From Mycobacterium sp. IS-836 (lineage in GTDB: Bacteria > Actinomycetota > Actinomycetes > Mycobacteriales > Mycobacteriaceae), in contig NZ_MBEU01000056.1 in NCBI RefSeq assembly GCF_001954275.1, positions 45,304-109,303 of the forward strand: a stretch of 64,000 nucleotides of DNA, in the 5' to 3' direction. Of this stretch, positions 7,736-18,645 are shown piece by piece. A program made the translations under genes and the position numbers. The notes under the pieces were generated by a model. It ran no database searches. It worked only from the letters and a program-made list of their open reading frames with translations, and had not been told where the DNA came from. Every line of letters starts with the position of its first letter. Position 1 is the first letter of the stretch.

Positions 7736-8857
7736 TTAGCGCAGACCCACGCCCCGCGCCAGCGCGGTCTCCACCATGGTCGCGAGCAGGGTGGGATAGT
7801 CGACGCCGCTGGCGGCCCACATCCTCGGGTACATCGAGATCGTGGTGAATCCCGGCATTGTGTTGATCTCGTTGATCACCGGCCCGTCGTCGGTTAGGAA
7901 GAAATCGACGCGGGCCAGGCCCTGGCAGTCGATGGCCTTGAACGCCCGGATCGCCAATTGGCGTATCGCATCGGCGATCTCGTCGTCGACCTTCGCTGGA
8001 ACGTCCAATTCGGCTGCGTCGTCGAGGTATTTGGTCGCGAAGTCGTAGAACGAGTCCTCGCGGCCGCGCACCCCGGCCACCCGGATCTCCCCCAAAGTGC
8101 TGGCTTCCACTGTGCCGTCGGGCATTTCGAGCACACCGCACTCCAGCTCACGGCCGCTGATCGCCGCCTCAACGATCACCTTCGGATCGTGCCGGCGAGC
8201 GGTCGCCACCGCGGCCGGCAGCTCGTCCCAACTCGACACCCGGGTCACGCCGATCGACGAGCCGCCCCGCGCGGGTTTGACGAACACCGGCAGACCCAGC
8301 CGCTCGCACTCATCGAGGGGCAGCGCAGCCTGCGCTGGGCGCAGTACCGCGTGCGGGCCGACCGGAAGTCCTTCGGCGGTAAGCAGTTTCTTGGTGAATT
8401 CCTTGTCCATACCGACCGAACTGGACAGCACGCCGGCGCCGACGTAGGGCACACCGGCCAGTTCGAGCAGTCCCTGGATCGTGCCGTCTTCGCCGTACGG
8501 GCCGTGCAGCACCGGAAAGACCACGTCGACCGACGCCAGGACTTCACCGGCCTTGTCACCGGCACCGGCCCGGAGCGACACCAGCTGGCCGCCGCGCCGC
8601 GGATCGGCCGGCAGCGCCAGCTCGGTGCCCGAGGCGGTCGTCACCCCGGGCAGCTGCCGGTCGGTGATCGCCAGCGCGTCCGGGTCGCCGTCGGTGAGCA
8701 CCCACGAACCCTCCGGGGTGATGCCGATCGCGACCACCTCGAAACGCTGCGGGTCGAGGTTGCGCAGAATGCTGCCGGCGGACACGCACGAGATGGCGTG
8801 CTCGTTGCTGCGCCCGCCGAAGACGACGGCGACGCGCACGCGGTCGCTGGCACTCAC
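7736..8857 (-). CDS. ddlA: D-alanine--D-alanine ligase
   Basis: This 373-residue ATP-grasp enzyme joins two D-alanines for peptidoglycan precursor synthesis and is the target of D-cycloserine. The N-terminal substrate-binding signature [16 protein letters not shown], the [12 protein letters not shown] motif, the lid segment and the metal-binding ending [21 protein letters not shown] are all complete. The length equals M. tuberculosis DdlA as remembered. The start gives a short N-terminal [15 protein letters not shown]. gpsA lies upstream in the same direction with 62 bases between them, so the two may share a transcript. Confidence 0.97.
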   Translation of the reverse strand: MSASDRVRVAVVFGGRSNEHAISCVSAGSILRNLDPQRFEVVAIGITPEGSWVLTDGDPDALAITDRQLPGVTTASGTELALPADPRRGGQLVSLRAGAGDKAGEVLASVDVVFPVLHGPYGEDGTIQGLLELAGVPYVGAGVLSSSVGMDKEFTKKLLTAEGLPVGPHAVLRPAQAALPLDECERLGLPVFVKPARGGSSIGVTRVSSWDELPAAVATARRHDPKVIVEAAISGRELECGVLEMPDGTVEASTLGEIRVAGVRGREDSFYDFATKYLDDAAELDVPAKVDDEIADAIRQLAIRAFKAIDCQGLARVDFFLTDDGPVINEINTMPGFTTISMYPRMWAASGVDYPTLLATMVETALARGVGLR

Positions 8858-8919
8858 AACCTGGAGAGGCTACCGGGTGGAGCGCCCTCGGGTCGGGCGC
8901 CGGGCCGCTAGCTGGGGTT

Positions 8920-10729
<1,810 letters not shown>

Positions 10730-10828
10730 GAGATGAAGTCCGATCCGGCGCGACAGCGAACCTGTCCGGCGGATGAACGACGCGCCAACGACGGATGGAT
10801 GTCTGTCGGGCGCTAGCAGCACCAGCGG

Positions 10829-13030
10829 GTGATGCGGGATGATCGCATGGTGACCGAAACCGAAGCCGAGGCGCGCCTCGCAGAAACGGCATGGCAACCG
10901 GATGGTTCGGCGCTGGCCGCACCCCCGGCCGCGACCCCCGCAGCGATCAGCGATGCGCTGCCGGAGGACCGCTACCTCAACCGGGAACTGAGCTGGCTGG
11001 ACTTCAACGCGCGCGTGCTCGCGCTGGCCGACGACAACTCGCTGCCTCTGCTGGAGCGGGCCAAATTTCTGGCGATCTTCGCTTCCAATCTCGACGAGTT
11101 CTACATGGTTCGGGTCGCCGGGCTGAAGCGCCGCGACGAGATGGGGCTGTCGGTCCGCTCGGCCGACGGTCTGACCCCGCGTGAGCAATTGGCCCGCATC
11201 GGAGAGCAGACGCAGCGAATCGCGACGCGGCACGCCCGCGTGTTCCTCGATTCGGTGCGGCCGGCCCTGGCCGAGGAAGGCATACACATCGTCACGTGGG
11301 CCGACCTGGAGCAGGCCGAGCGCGACGAACTGTCGACCTATTTCAACGAGCAGGTCTTCCCCGTACTGACACCGTTGGCCGTCGATCCCGCCCACCCGTT
11401 CCCGTTCGTGAGCGGACTGAGCCTGAATCTGGCGGTCACGGTGAAGCAACCCGAAGACGGCGGTCAGCACTTCGCGCGAGTCAAGGTGCCCGACAACGTC
11501 GATCGCTTCGTCGAACTCGGCAACCGCGAACCGGCCCGAGAGGGCTCCGGCGAAGCGCACGCCATGATCCGGTACCTGCCGATGGAAGAGCTGATCGCGG
11601 CCTTTCTTCCGGTGCTGTTCCCAGGCATGGACGTCGTCGAACATCACGCCTTCCGCATTACCCGCAACGCCGACTTCGAAGTCGAAGAGGATCGCGACGA
11701 AGATCTGCTGCAAGCGCTGGAGCGGGAATTGGCGCGGCGAAGATTCGGTTCTCCGGTGCGACTCGAGATCGCCGACGACATGACCGAGGGCATGCTGGAG
11801 CTGCTGCTGCGGGAACTCGACGTGAATCCCAGTGACGTCATCGAAGTGCCCGGGCTACTCGATCTTTCGTCGCTGTGGCAGATCTACGGACTGGACCGCC
11901 CGGCGCTCAAAGACCCGGCATTCGTTCCGGCCACCCACCCCGCCTTCGCCGACCGGGAAACCCCCAAGAGCATCTTCGCGACGCTGCGCGAAGGCGATGT
12001 GCTGGTGCATCATCCGTACGACTCGTTCTCCACCAGCGTGCAGCGATTCATCGAGCAGGCCGCCGCGGATCCCAACGTGCTGGCGATCAAACAGACGCTG
12101 TACCGCACATCGGGTGATTCGCCGATCGTCCGGGCGTTGATCGACGCCGCCGAGGCCGGCAAGCAGGCGGTGGCGCTCGTCGAGATCAAGGCACGCTTCG
12201 ACGAACAGGCCAACATCCGCTGGGCGCGCGAACTCGAGCAGGCGGGTGTGCACGTGGTCTACGGGCTCGTCGGCCTCAAGACACACTGCAAGACTTGCCT
12301 GGTGGTACGTCGCGAGGGTTCGACGATCCGGCGGTACTGCCACATCGGGACGGGCAACTACAACAGCAAGACGGCGCGGCTGTATGAGGATGTCGGGCTG
12401 CTCACGGCGGCGCCCGATATCGGGGCCGACCTCACCGACCTGTTCAATTCGCTGACCGGCTACTCCCGAAAAGTGTCCTACCGCAACCTGTTGGTGGCGC
12501 CGGACGGCATCCGCACCGGCATCATCGAACGCGTCGAGCGTGAGATTGCGGCGCACCGTGAAAACGGCGGGGGGCGGATCCGGCTCAAGATGAACGCTCT
12601 GGTCGACGAGCAGGTGATCGACGCGTTGTATCGCGCGTCGCGGGCGGGCGTGCGGGTCGAAGTGGTGGTGCGCGGCATCTGCGCTCTGCGCCCGGAAACG
12701 GAAGGCTTCTCGGAGAACATTTCGGTCCGCTCGATTCTCGGCCGGTTCCTGGAGCACTCGCGGATCATCCATTTCGATCGCATCAACGAGTACTGGATCG
12801 GCAGCGCCGACATGATGCACCGCAATCTCGATCGCCGAGTCGAGGTGCTGGTTCAGGTCAAAGACCCAAGGCTCACCGCATATCTGGACGACTTGTTCGA
12901 GTCCGCGCTGGACCCGTCCACTCGGTGCTGGGAGCTCGGGTCTGACGGGCAGTGGACCGCGTCGCCTCAGGATGGTCAGAGCGTGCGCGACCATCAGGTA
13001 TCGCTGATGGAGCTGCACCGTAGCGCCTGA
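10829..13030 (+). CDS. ppk1: polyphosphate kinase 1
   Basis: This 733-residue enzyme reversibly polymerises the gamma-phosphate of ATP into polyphosphate, used in stress signalling. The N-terminal domain begins [18 protein letters not shown]. The phospholipase-D-like catalytic domains carry the autophosphorylated histidine in [17 protein letters not shown], the [17 protein letters not shown] segment and the second histidine region [15 protein letters not shown]. Start choices are GTG 10829, ATG 10832 or ATG 10847; the first gives the MMxxDRxVTE form seen in M. tuberculosis. It is followed after 72 bases by mutT1, as in related species, so co-expression is likely. All catalytic motifs are intact. 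Confidence 0.97.
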   Translation: MMRDDRMVTETEAEARLAETAWQPDGSALAAPPAATPAAISDALPEDRYLNRELSWLDFNARVLALADDNSLPLLERAKFLAIFASNLDEFYMVRVAGLKRRDEMGLSVRSADGLTPREQLARIGEQTQRIATRHARVFLDSVRPALAEEGIHIVTWADLEQAERDELSTYFNEQVFPVLTPLAVDPAHPFPFVSGLSLNLAVTVKQPEDGGQHFARVKVPDNVDRFVELGNREPAREGSGEAHAMIRYLPMEELIAAFLPVLFPGMDVVEHHAFRITRNADFEVEEDRDEDLLQALERELARRRFGSPVRLEIADDMTEGMLELLLRELDVNPSDVIEVPGLLDLSSLWQIYGLDRPALKDPAFVPATHPAFADRETPKSIFATLREGDVLVHHPYDSFSTSVQRFIEQAAADPNVLAIKQTLYRTSGDSPIVRALIDAAEAGKQAVALVEIKARFDEQANIRWARELEQAGVHVVYGLVGLKTHCKTCLVVRREGSTIRRYCHIGTGNYNSKTARLYEDVGLLTAAPDIGADLTDLFNSLTGYSRKVSYRNLLVAPDGIRTGIIERVEREIAAHRENGGGRIRLKMNALVDEQVIDALYRASRAGVRVEVVVRGICALRPETEGFSENISVRSILGRFLEHSRIIHFDRINEYWIGSADMMHRNLDRRVEVLVQVKDPRLTAYLDDLFESALDPSTRCWELGSDGQWTASPQDGQSVRDHQVSLMELHRSA

Positions 13031-13102
13031 TGCCGTGTGCTACGTTTCGAGGTCACGCCCACGGCCGGAGCGACCCAGGCCGAATTAACCTGCAGGAGTG
13101 AG

Positions 13103-14044
13103 GTGTCCGACCAGAACTCGTCCTCCGGCCGGCGTTCGGGGAGCCGGCTCGTGTACGCCGCCGGCGCGGTGTTGTGGCGGCCTGGGACCTTCGATTCGGA
13201 AAACCCGGAGATCGCCGTCATTCACCGCCCCCGCTATGACGACTGGTCGCTGCCCAAGGGCAAAGTGGATCCCGGCGAGACCGCGCCTGTGGCCGCGGCG
13301 CGCGAAGTGTTGGAGGAGACCGGGCACCACTGCGTCCTGGGCAGGCGCCTTCCCGCCGTGAGTTACCCGATCGAGCAGGGCGTGAAAAAGGTGTACTACT
13401 GGGCGGCGCGCGCGTCCGATGGGGAATTCAGCGCGGGCAGCGAGGTCGACGAGCTGATCTGGCTGCCGCTCCGTGACGCGATGAAGAAACTGGACTACGT
13501 ACACGATCGAAAAGTATTGCGCCGCTTTGCAAAACAGCCGGCAGATACGAAGACCGTGTTGGTGGTCCGCCACGGCACCGCCGGCCGCAAATCCCGGTTC
13601 TCCGGGGACGACACCAAGCGGCCGCTGGACAAAAGGGGACGCGCGCAGGCTGAGGCGCTGGTCCCACAGCTGATGGTCTTCGGCGCCACCGACGTCTACG
13701 CGGCCGACCGGCTCCGCTGCCACCAGACGGTGGAACCGCTCGCGGAGGAACTCGGTGTGACGATCCGCAACGAGCCCACCCTCACCGAAGAGTCGTACGC
13801 CAAGAACCCCAAACGCGGCCGGCACCGGGTGATGGATATCGCCGCGCAGGACGGCACACCGGTGATCTGCACGCAGGGCAAGGTGATTCCGGACTTGATC
13901 GCATGGTGGTGCGAACGCGACGGCGTGCGCCCTGACAAGTCCCGCAACCACAAGGGCAGTACGTGGGTGCTGTCGCTGGCGGCGGGCCGGCTAGTGGCGG
14001 CCAACCACATCGGCGGCTCGCTGGCCGCCAACGTACGGGCCTAA
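13103..14044 (+). CDS. mutT1: MutT1: Nudix hydrolase fused to histidine phosphatase domain
   Basis: This 313-residue two-domain protein removes oxidised guanine nucleotides and diadenosine polyphosphates. The N-terminal Nudix box is complete (GKVDPGET followed by REVLEETG, about residues 55-77). The C-terminal half is a histidine phosphatase with the RHG triad start LVVRHGTAG and the second histidine region. The fusion is characteristic of mycobacterial MutT1. Start: GTG at 13103 ([21 protein letters not shown]) with GCAGGAG upstream. The frame stays open a little further upstream but without a ribosome site. A strong hairpin terminator follows at 14053. It pairs functionally with ung in nucleotide and DNA damage control. 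Confidence 0.95.
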   Translation: MSDQNSSSGRRSGSRLVYAAGAVLWRPGTFDSENPEIAVIHRPRYDDWSLPKGKVDPGETAPVAAAREVLEETGHHCVLGRRLPAVSYPIEQGVKKVYYWAARASDGEFSAGSEVDELIWLPLRDAMKKLDYVHDRKVLRRFAKQPADTKTVLVVRHGTAGRKSRFSGDDTKRPLDKRGRAQAEALVPQLMVFGATDVYAADRLRCHQTVEPLAEELGVTIRNEPTLTEESYAKNPKRGRHRVMDIAAQDGTPVICTQGKVIPDLIAWWCERDGVRPDKSRNHKGSTWVLSLAAGRLVAANHIGGSLAANVRA

Positions 14045-14052
14045 ACACGCGA

Positions 14053-14088
14053 ATACCCTTTGGGGGCACCGCTGCCCCCAAAGGGTAT
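14053..14088. terminator. bidirectional hairpin terminator between mutT1 and hupB
   Basis: A perfect 16-base-pair stem (left arm 14053-14068, ATACCCTTTGGGGGCA; right arm 14073-14088) closes a 4-base loop between two convergent genes. No T-tract follows on either strand, the hairpin-only form common in mycobacteria. Confidence 0.85.
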
Positions 14089-14113
14089 CTGCGTCTGGAA
14101 TTCGGGTTAGTGC

Positions 14114-14704
14114 TTAGCGACGGCCGCGGCGCGCGGTCGCCTTCTTGGCCGGAGCTCTCTTCGCAGCCTTCTTGGCGGGAGCCCTCTTGGTCGCCTTCTT
14201 AGCCGGCGTCCTCTTGGTCGCGGCCTTCTTGGCCGGTGCCCTCTTGGTCGCCTTCTTAGCCGGCGCGCGCTTGGTCGCGGCCTTCTTGGCCGGAGCCTTC
14301 TTGGCGGCCTTCTTGGCCGGAGACTTCTTGGCGGCGGCCTTCTTGGCCGGAGCCTTCTTGGCAGCCTTCTTGGCTGCACCGCCCACAACACCACGCTTCA
14401 CTGCAGGTCCTTCCGACGGGAGGCGCTGTGCGCCAGAGACAACCGCTTTGAATTGGGCACCCGGACGAAACGCCGGGACAGACGTCGGCTTCACTTTCAC
14501 CGTCTCGCCGGTGCGCGGATTGCGGGCCACGCGCGCTGCGCGGCGGCGCTGCTCGAACACACCGAAGCCGGTAATAGTTACGCTGTCGCCCTTGTGCACC
14601 GCGCGCACAATGGTGTCGACAACATTCTCGACAGCAGCGGTCGCTTGCCGACGGTCCGAGCCCAATTTCTGCGTGAGCACGTCAATGAGCTCTGCTTTGT
14701 TCAT
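14114..14704 (-). CDS. hupB: histone-like DNA-binding protein HU with Lys/Pro/Ala-rich tail
   Basis: This 196-residue protein has two parts. Residues 1-90 are an HU fold ([43 protein letters not shown]). A roughly 95-residue basic tail carries eight xPAKK repeats and ends in ATARRGRR. Family knowledge: mycobacterial HupB compacts the nucleoid, binds DNA through both parts, is acetylated and methylated on the tail, and influences iron and cell-wall genes. The start at ATG 14704 has CGGAGGATT at the right distance; an open frame runs 17 codons further upstream without a ribosome site. The tail is shorter than in M. tuberculosis (214 residues in total there, from memory). Tail repeats differ slightly from one another. 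Confidence 0.96.
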   Translation of the reverse strand: MNKAELIDVLTQKLGSDRRQATAAVENVVDTIVRAVHKGDSVTITGFGVFEQRRRAARVARNPRTGETVKVKPTSVPAFRPGAQFKAVVSGAQRLPSEGPAVKRGVVGGAAKKAAKKAPAKKAAAKKSPAKKAAKKAPAKKAATKRAPAKKATKRAPAKKAATKRTPAKKATKRAPAKKAAKRAPAKKATARRGRR

Positions 14705-14769
14705 CCAAAATCCTCCGAAGCCAGTGGTCCTCGTTTCGAACCAACTAGCGAACACGGTAAACCCTCACC

Positions 14770-14782
14770 TGGCAAATTGCCA
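14770..14782. promoter_or_regulatory. palindrome upstream of hupB
   Basis: TGGCAAATTGCCA is a perfect inverted repeat (six-base arms around one base), 66 bases upstream of the hupB start in the 209-base gap before leuD. Its position suits an operator or promoter-proximal site, but no regulator can be named. Nothing else definite was seen in that gap. Confidence 0.35.
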
Positions 14783-14917
14783 AGCGCCACGCGCAATTTC
14801 AAGACGCGATGATCGGAATTTTCGCAATCCGGTTGCCGCCCTTGACCGGTGGCGCAGCCCGAATTCGACCCGCTTACTTAGCCGAGCGAGACGAAATTTC
14901 GCCCGGGTCAACCCGCA

Positions 14918-15514
14918 TCAGGACCCGGGTAGAGTACGCGGTTTCCACTCTGGACGAGCCGCCTCAAACGATTCGATGTCACGGAGTTTTCGCAGCGTAA
15001 GGGCTATATCGTCAAGACCCTCGAGCAATCGCCACGCAGTGTGATCGTCAATCTTGAACGGCAGCACCGCCGTTCCCGCGGTGATATTTCGATCTTGAAG
15101 ATTGGCAGTGATTTCCAAGCCCGGACTCTGCTCGATGAGCTTCCAAAGAAGTTCGACGCCGTCCTGGCCGACTTCTGCCGCGAGCAGCCCCGCCTTGCCC
15201 GCGTTGCCACGGAAAATGTCACCGAATCGAGACGAGATGACCACCCGGAACCCATAGTCCATGAGCGCCCACACCGCATGCTCACGCGACGAGCCGGTGC
15301 CGAAATCGGGGCCAGCCACCAGAACCGAGCCGCGGTCAAAGGGGCTGAGGTTTAGGACGAATGAGGGATCCGAGCGCCACGTCGCGAACAAGCCGTCCTC
15401 GAAACCGGTTCGGGTGACGCGCTTCAAATACACCGCGGGAATGATCTGGTCGGTGTCCACATTGGAGCGCCGCAGTGGCACTCCGATACCGGTGTGGGTG
15501 TGAAAGGCTTCCAT
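14918..15514 (-). CDS. leuD: 3-isopropylmalate dehydratase small subunit
   Basis: This 198-residue swivel-domain subunit of isopropylmalate isomerase, with LeuC, converts 2- to 3-isopropylmalate in leucine synthesis. Typical segments are [27 protein letters not shown], the active-site loop [17 protein letters not shown] and [15 protein letters not shown]. The start is ATG 15514 (MEAFHTHTG), which has GAGGATGA upstream; another ATG at 15520 would add two residues. leuC is directly upstream with 23 bases between, so the two form an operon read away from the IclR regulator. Complete and of normal length. Confidence 0.96.
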   Translation of the reverse strand: MEAFHTHTGIGVPLRRSNVDTDQIIPAVYLKRVTRTGFEDGLFATWRSDPSFVLNLSPFDRGSVLVAGPDFGTGSSREHAVWALMDYGFRVVISSRFGDIFRGNAGKAGLLAAEVGQDGVELLWKLIEQSPGLEITANLQDRNITAGTAVLPFKIDDHTAWRLLEGLDDIALTLRKLRDIESFEAARPEWKPRTLPGS

Positions 15515-15537
15515 GCTCATCCTCTATCGAAGTTGAA

Positions 15538-16950
15538 TCAGTTCAAGTCGGCCGGCGAGGACAGCGTGCCGCGCACCGCGGTAGCCGCAGCAACGACCGG
15601 CGACACCAAATGCGTGCGACCGCCTTTGCCCTGCCGCCCTTCGAAGTTGCGGTTCGACGTCGCCGCGCAGCGTTCCCCCGGCGCAAGCTGATCGGGGTTC
15701 ATGCCCAAGCACATCGAGCAACCCGCCTGCCGCCACTCCGCACCCGCGGCGGTGAATATCTCGCCGAGTCCCTCGGCTTCGGCCTGGGCGCGCACCCGCA
15801 TCGAGCCCGGAACAACCAGCATCCGCACGCCCGAGGCCACCTTGCGGCCGCGCAACACCTCGGCCACCGCCCGCAGATCTTCGATGCGACCGTTGGTGCA
15901 CGAGCCGACGAACACGGCGTCGACGGCGATTTCGCGCATCGGCACCCCGGGTCGAAGGTCCATGTACGCCAAGGCTTTCTCGGCGGCCTGCCGCTCGCCC
16001 TCGTCGGCCATCAGGTCGGGGTCCGGGACGTTCGCGGCCAACGGGACGCCCTGTCCGGGGTTTGTTCCCCACGTGACAAATGGGCTCAACGACGTCGCGT
16101 CGAGATAGACCTCGGTGTCGAAGGACGCGCCGGGGTCGGTGCGCAGCTGCTGCCAATAGGAGAGCGCGGCGTCCCATTGCGCGCCGCGCGGCGCGTGTGG
16201 ACGATCGCGCAGAAACTCGTATGTGGTTTCGTCCGGCGCCACCATGCCCGCCCGGGCACCCGCTTCGATACTCATATTGCAGATCGTCATCCGGCCTTCC
16301 ATGGACAGCGACTCGATGGCGCTGCCGCGATATTCGATGACGTGACCCTGTCCGCCGCCCGTGCCGATCTTTGCGATCAACGCCAAAATGATGTCCTTGG
16401 CGGTGACACCGGCCGGCAATTGCCCGTCGACATTGACCGCCATTGTCTTGAATGGCCGAAGCGGCAACGTCTGCGTAGCCAGTACATGTTCGACCTCCGA
16501 TGTTCCGATGCCCATCGCCAGCGCGCCGAAAGCGCCATGAGTAGAGGTGTGGCTATCGCCGCAGACCACCGTCATTCCCGGCTGAGTCAGCCCCAATTGC
16601 GGCCCGACGACGTGGACGATGCCCTGCTCGATATCCCCCATCGGATGCAGCCGCACGCCGAATTCGGCACAGTTTCGCCGCAACGTCTCGACCTGGGTGC
16701 GCGAGATCGGGTCGGCGATCGGCTTGTCGATGTCGATGGTGGGCACGTTGTGATCCTCGGTCGCCAGCGTCAGGTCGGGGCGGCGCACCGGGCGGCCGGC
16801 CAGGCGCAGCCCGTCGAACGCCTGCGGGCTGGTGACCTCGTGCACCAGATGAAGGTCGATGTAGATCAGGTCGGGCCCGGAGCCCTCACCCGACGCCACA
16901 ACGTGGTCGTCCCAAACCTTTTCGGCCAGTGTGCGCGGCATGCCTGCCAT
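15538..16950 (-). CDS. leuC: 3-isopropylmalate dehydratase large subunit (4Fe-4S)
   Basis: This 470-residue aconitase-family subunit holds the 4Fe-4S cluster. Cluster ligands are seen as the cysteine in [12 protein letters not shown] and the pair in [13 protein letters not shown]. The substrate and activation loops [17 protein letters not shown] and [14 protein letters not shown] are intact. Starts at 16950 ([12 protein letters not shown]) or 16941 are both possible; upstream open frame crosses the regulator's operator and is not coding. leuD follows directly. It is divergent from an IclR-type regulator, with an inverted repeat in the shared promoter, which points to transcriptional control of leucine synthesis by that regulator (inference). 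Confidence 0.96.
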   Translation of the reverse strand: MAGMPRTLAEKVWDDHVVASGEGSGPDLIYIDLHLVHEVTSPQAFDGLRLAGRPVRRPDLTLATEDHNVPTIDIDKPIADPISRTQVETLRRNCAEFGVRLHPMGDIEQGIVHVVGPQLGLTQPGMTVVCGDSHTSTHGAFGALAMGIGTSEVEHVLATQTLPLRPFKTMAVNVDGQLPAGVTAKDIILALIAKIGTGGGQGHVIEYRGSAIESLSMEGRMTICNMSIEAGARAGMVAPDETTYEFLRDRPHAPRGAQWDAALSYWQQLRTDPGASFDTEVYLDATSLSPFVTWGTNPGQGVPLAANVPDPDLMADEGERQAAEKALAYMDLRPGVPMREIAVDAVFVGSCTNGRIEDLRAVAEVLRGRKVASGVRMLVVPGSMRVRAQAEAEGLGEIFTAAGAEWRQAGCSMCLGMNPDQLAPGERCAATSNRNFEGRQGKGGRTHLVSPVVAAATAVRGTLSSPADLN

Positions 16951-16980
16951 CTTCGATCGCCTCGATTCGTCCAGAACTGG

Positions 16981-17022
16981 CTGTCTCATAATGCGAGACG
17001 CTAGTATCTCCTTATGAGACAG
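16981..17022. promoter_or_regulatory. inverted repeat in leuC/iclR divergent promoter, likely IclR operator
   Basis: CTGTCTCATA at 16981-16990 is the exact reverse complement of TATGAGACAG at 17013-17022; the arms are 22 bases apart. The right arm covers the regulator's start codon at 17014. A third half site, GCGAGAC at 16994-17000, pairs with GTCTC of the left arm. This suits repression of both genes by the IclR protein. Confidence 0.6.
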
Positions 17023-17715
17023 GATAGCGGAATCGGCGTCCTCGACAAAAGCGTGGGGCTGCTGCACACCATCGCGGAATCTCCCTGCGGGTTGGCCGAG
17101 CTGTGTGAGCGGAGCGGGTTGCCCCGCGCGACCGCCTACCGGTTGGCCGCCGCACTCGAAGTCCATCGCCTGCTGGCACGCGACGACGAAGGGCGCTGGC
17201 GGCTGGGTCCCGCGCTTACCGAACTCGCGGCCCACGTCAACGATCCGCTGCTGGCCGCCGGCGCGACGGTGCTCCCGCAATTGCGCGAGACCACCGGGGA
17301 GAGCGTGCAGCTGTACCGCCGCGAGGGCACCTCGCGGGTCTGTGTCGCGGCGCTGGAACCGGCTGCGGGCCTTCGCGATACGGTCCCGGTCGGCGCCCGC
17401 CTGCCGATGACCGCGGGCTCGGGGGCCAAAGTGCTGCTGGCCTATAGCGACGCCGCCACCCAGAAAGCGGTGCTACCGGCGGCGAAATTCACCGACCGGG
17501 CGCTGGCCGAAGTGCGCCGGCGCGGTTGGGCACAAAGCGTGGCCGAACGTGAGCCCGGTGTCGCCAGCGTCTCGGCGCCGGTGCGCGACGGCCGCGGCAT
17601 CGTCGTCGCCGCCATCTCGGTGTCCGGGCCCATCGACCGAATCGGGCGCCGGCCCGGAGCGCGGTGGGCCGCCGATCTGTTGTCCGCGGCCGAAGCGCTG
17701 ACTCGTCGTCTGTGA
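17014..17715 (+). CDS. IclR-family transcriptional regulator of leuCD (Rv2989-like)
   Basis: This 233-residue IclR-type protein has an N-terminal winged helix ([29 protein letters not shown], about residues 27-55). The C-terminal IclR effector domain contains [22 protein letters not shown] and [20 protein letters not shown]. It is divergent from leuCD with 63 bases between starts. Homologues in this position in actinomycetes (NdgR/LeuR type) control leucine genes and their own expression. The direct evidence here is position plus the inverted repeat that spans its start codon. The ligand is probably a leucine-pathway compound, which is inference. Confidence 0.88.
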   Translation: MRQDSGIGVLDKSVGLLHTIAESPCGLAELCERSGLPRATAYRLAAALEVHRLLARDDEGRWRLGPALTELAAHVNDPLLAAGATVLPQLRETTGESVQLYRREGTSRVCVAALEPAAGLRDTVPVGARLPMTAGSGAKVLLAYSDAATQKAVLPAAKFTDRALAEVRRRGWAQSVAEREPGVASVSAPVRDGRGIVVAAISVSGPIDRIGRRPGARWAADLLSAAEALTRRL

Positions 17716-17726
17716 TTCGAATCGAT

Positions 17727-17761
17727 TGTGCGTTCAGGGCGGCGAGTGTGCGTTCAGGGCG
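17727..17761. repeat. two 15-base direct repeats in an intergenic gap
   Basis: TGTGCGTTCAGGGCG occurs at 17727-17741 and again at 17747-17761, a 20-base period. The second copy runs into the palindrome AGGGCGCCCT (17756-17765). The repeats follow the IclR gene and precede the split-barrel gene. They may be part of a dispersed intergenic repeat or a terminator; function unknown. Confidence 0.6.
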
Positions 17762-17802
17762 CCCTCAGCGCGCGCCCAAAAACGACCTGACAGACTGACG
17801 CC

Positions 17803-18315
17803 ATGGGAACCAATCAGCGCGCGAGCATCGTCATGTCGGAGGACGAGATCGCCGATTTCGTCGTCAAGAGCCGCACCGGAACATTGGCCACCGTCGGCCC
17901 CGACGGCCAGCCGCATTTGACCGCCATGTGGTACGCCGTGGTCGACGGCGAAATCTGGCTGGAGACCAAGGCCAAGTCGCAGAAGGCCGTCAACCTCAAA
18001 CGGGATCCGCGGGTGAGCTTTTTGATCGAGGGCGGCGACACCTACGACACGCTGCGCGGCGTGTCCTTCGAAGGCGTCGCCGAGATCGTTGACGATCCCG
18101 ACGTCTCGCACCGCGTCGGCGTCAGCGTGTTCGAGCGCTACACCGGCCCCTACAGCGACGACATGAAGCCCTTCGTCGAGCAGATGATGAACAAGCGGGT
18201 CTGCGTGCGCATCGTGGCGGCACGTTCGCGTTCGTGGGATCACCGCAAGCTCGGTTTGCCGCCGATGCCGGTGGGCGGATCGACCGCACCAGCGGTCGTG
18301 GGGACCGGCCAGTAA
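17803..18315 (+). CDS. split-barrel F420/FMN-dependent family protein (Rv2991-like, FDOR-B)
   Basis: This 170-residue pyridoxamine-oxidase-like split beta-barrel protein has the N-terminal helix and strand pair MSEDEIADFVVKSRTGTLATVGPDGQPHLTAMWY and the cofactor phosphate-binding basic segment KSQKAVNLKRDPRVSFLIE. Family knowledge: mycobacterial FDOR-B proteins bind F420 (some FMN or biliverdin) and reduce unsaturated compounds; the substrate of this member is unknown. F420 is the likelier cofactor because the gene cluster also holds fbiD. No signal or membrane segment. The two tRNA genes that follow are on the opposite strand, seven bases beyond the stop. Confidence 0.85.
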   Translation: MGTNQRASIVMSEDEIADFVVKSRTGTLATVGPDGQPHLTAMWYAVVDGEIWLETKAKSQKAVNLKRDPRVSFLIEGGDTYDTLRGVSFEGVAEIVDDPDVSHRVGVSVFERYTGPYSDDMKPFVEQMMNKRVCVRIVAARSRSWDHRKLGLPPMPVGGSTAPAVVGTGQ

Positions 18316-18322
18316 GAATTTG

Positions 18323-18395
18323 TAGCCCCGATGGGATTCGAACCCACGCTACCGCCGTGAGAGGGCGGCGTCCTAGGCCGCTAGACGACGGGGCC
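18323..18395 (-). tRNA. tRNA-Glu (anticodon CUC)
   Basis: A 73-base cloverleaf reads on the minus strand. The acceptor stem closes with one G-U pair, the D-arm is GTCTAGCGGCCTAGGAC, and the anticodon stem CCGCC/GGCGG carries loop CTCTCAC. The T-arm is GTGGG-TTCGAAT-CCCAT. Anticodon CUC reads GAG. The CCA end is not encoded. It lies just beyond tRNA-Gln and close to gltX, whose product charges it. Confidence 0.95.
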
Positions 18396-18467
18396 TGAAC
18401 CGATCCGAGCTGTCAGCATAGCTCACCCGCATATGCCCACCTAATCGCTTGTGGTGGCCGGATTTTG

Positions 18468-18539
18468 CTGGGGTACCAGGACTCGAACCTAGAATGGCTG
18501 AACCAGAATCAGCTGTGTTGCCAATTACACCATACCCCA
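18468..18539 (-). tRNA. tRNA-Gln (anticodon CUG)
   Basis: A 72-base cloverleaf on the minus strand has acceptor TGGGGTA/TACCCCA with discriminator G and anticodon stem GCTGA/TCAGC around loop TTCTGGT. Its T-arm contains GGTTCGAGTCC. Anticodon CUG reads CAG. No GlnRS gene is in the window, so it is expected to be charged first with Glu by the neighbouring GltX and then amidated by GatCAB. Confidence 0.95.
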
Positions 18540-18645
18540 TTGGCTGCCTAAAGCCGCAGGTCAAAGCGCATTTTGCGGACTTAAGTGCCCGTGCGTGCGC
18601 GGCTGCCAGCGACCTTTGTAAACCGCAGTGCAGAGTACCAAAAAC

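Noticed and set aside
14114..14400. CRISPR-like array because of repeated short units
   Set aside because: The repeats encode the PAKK tail of HupB, are in frame and have no spacers.
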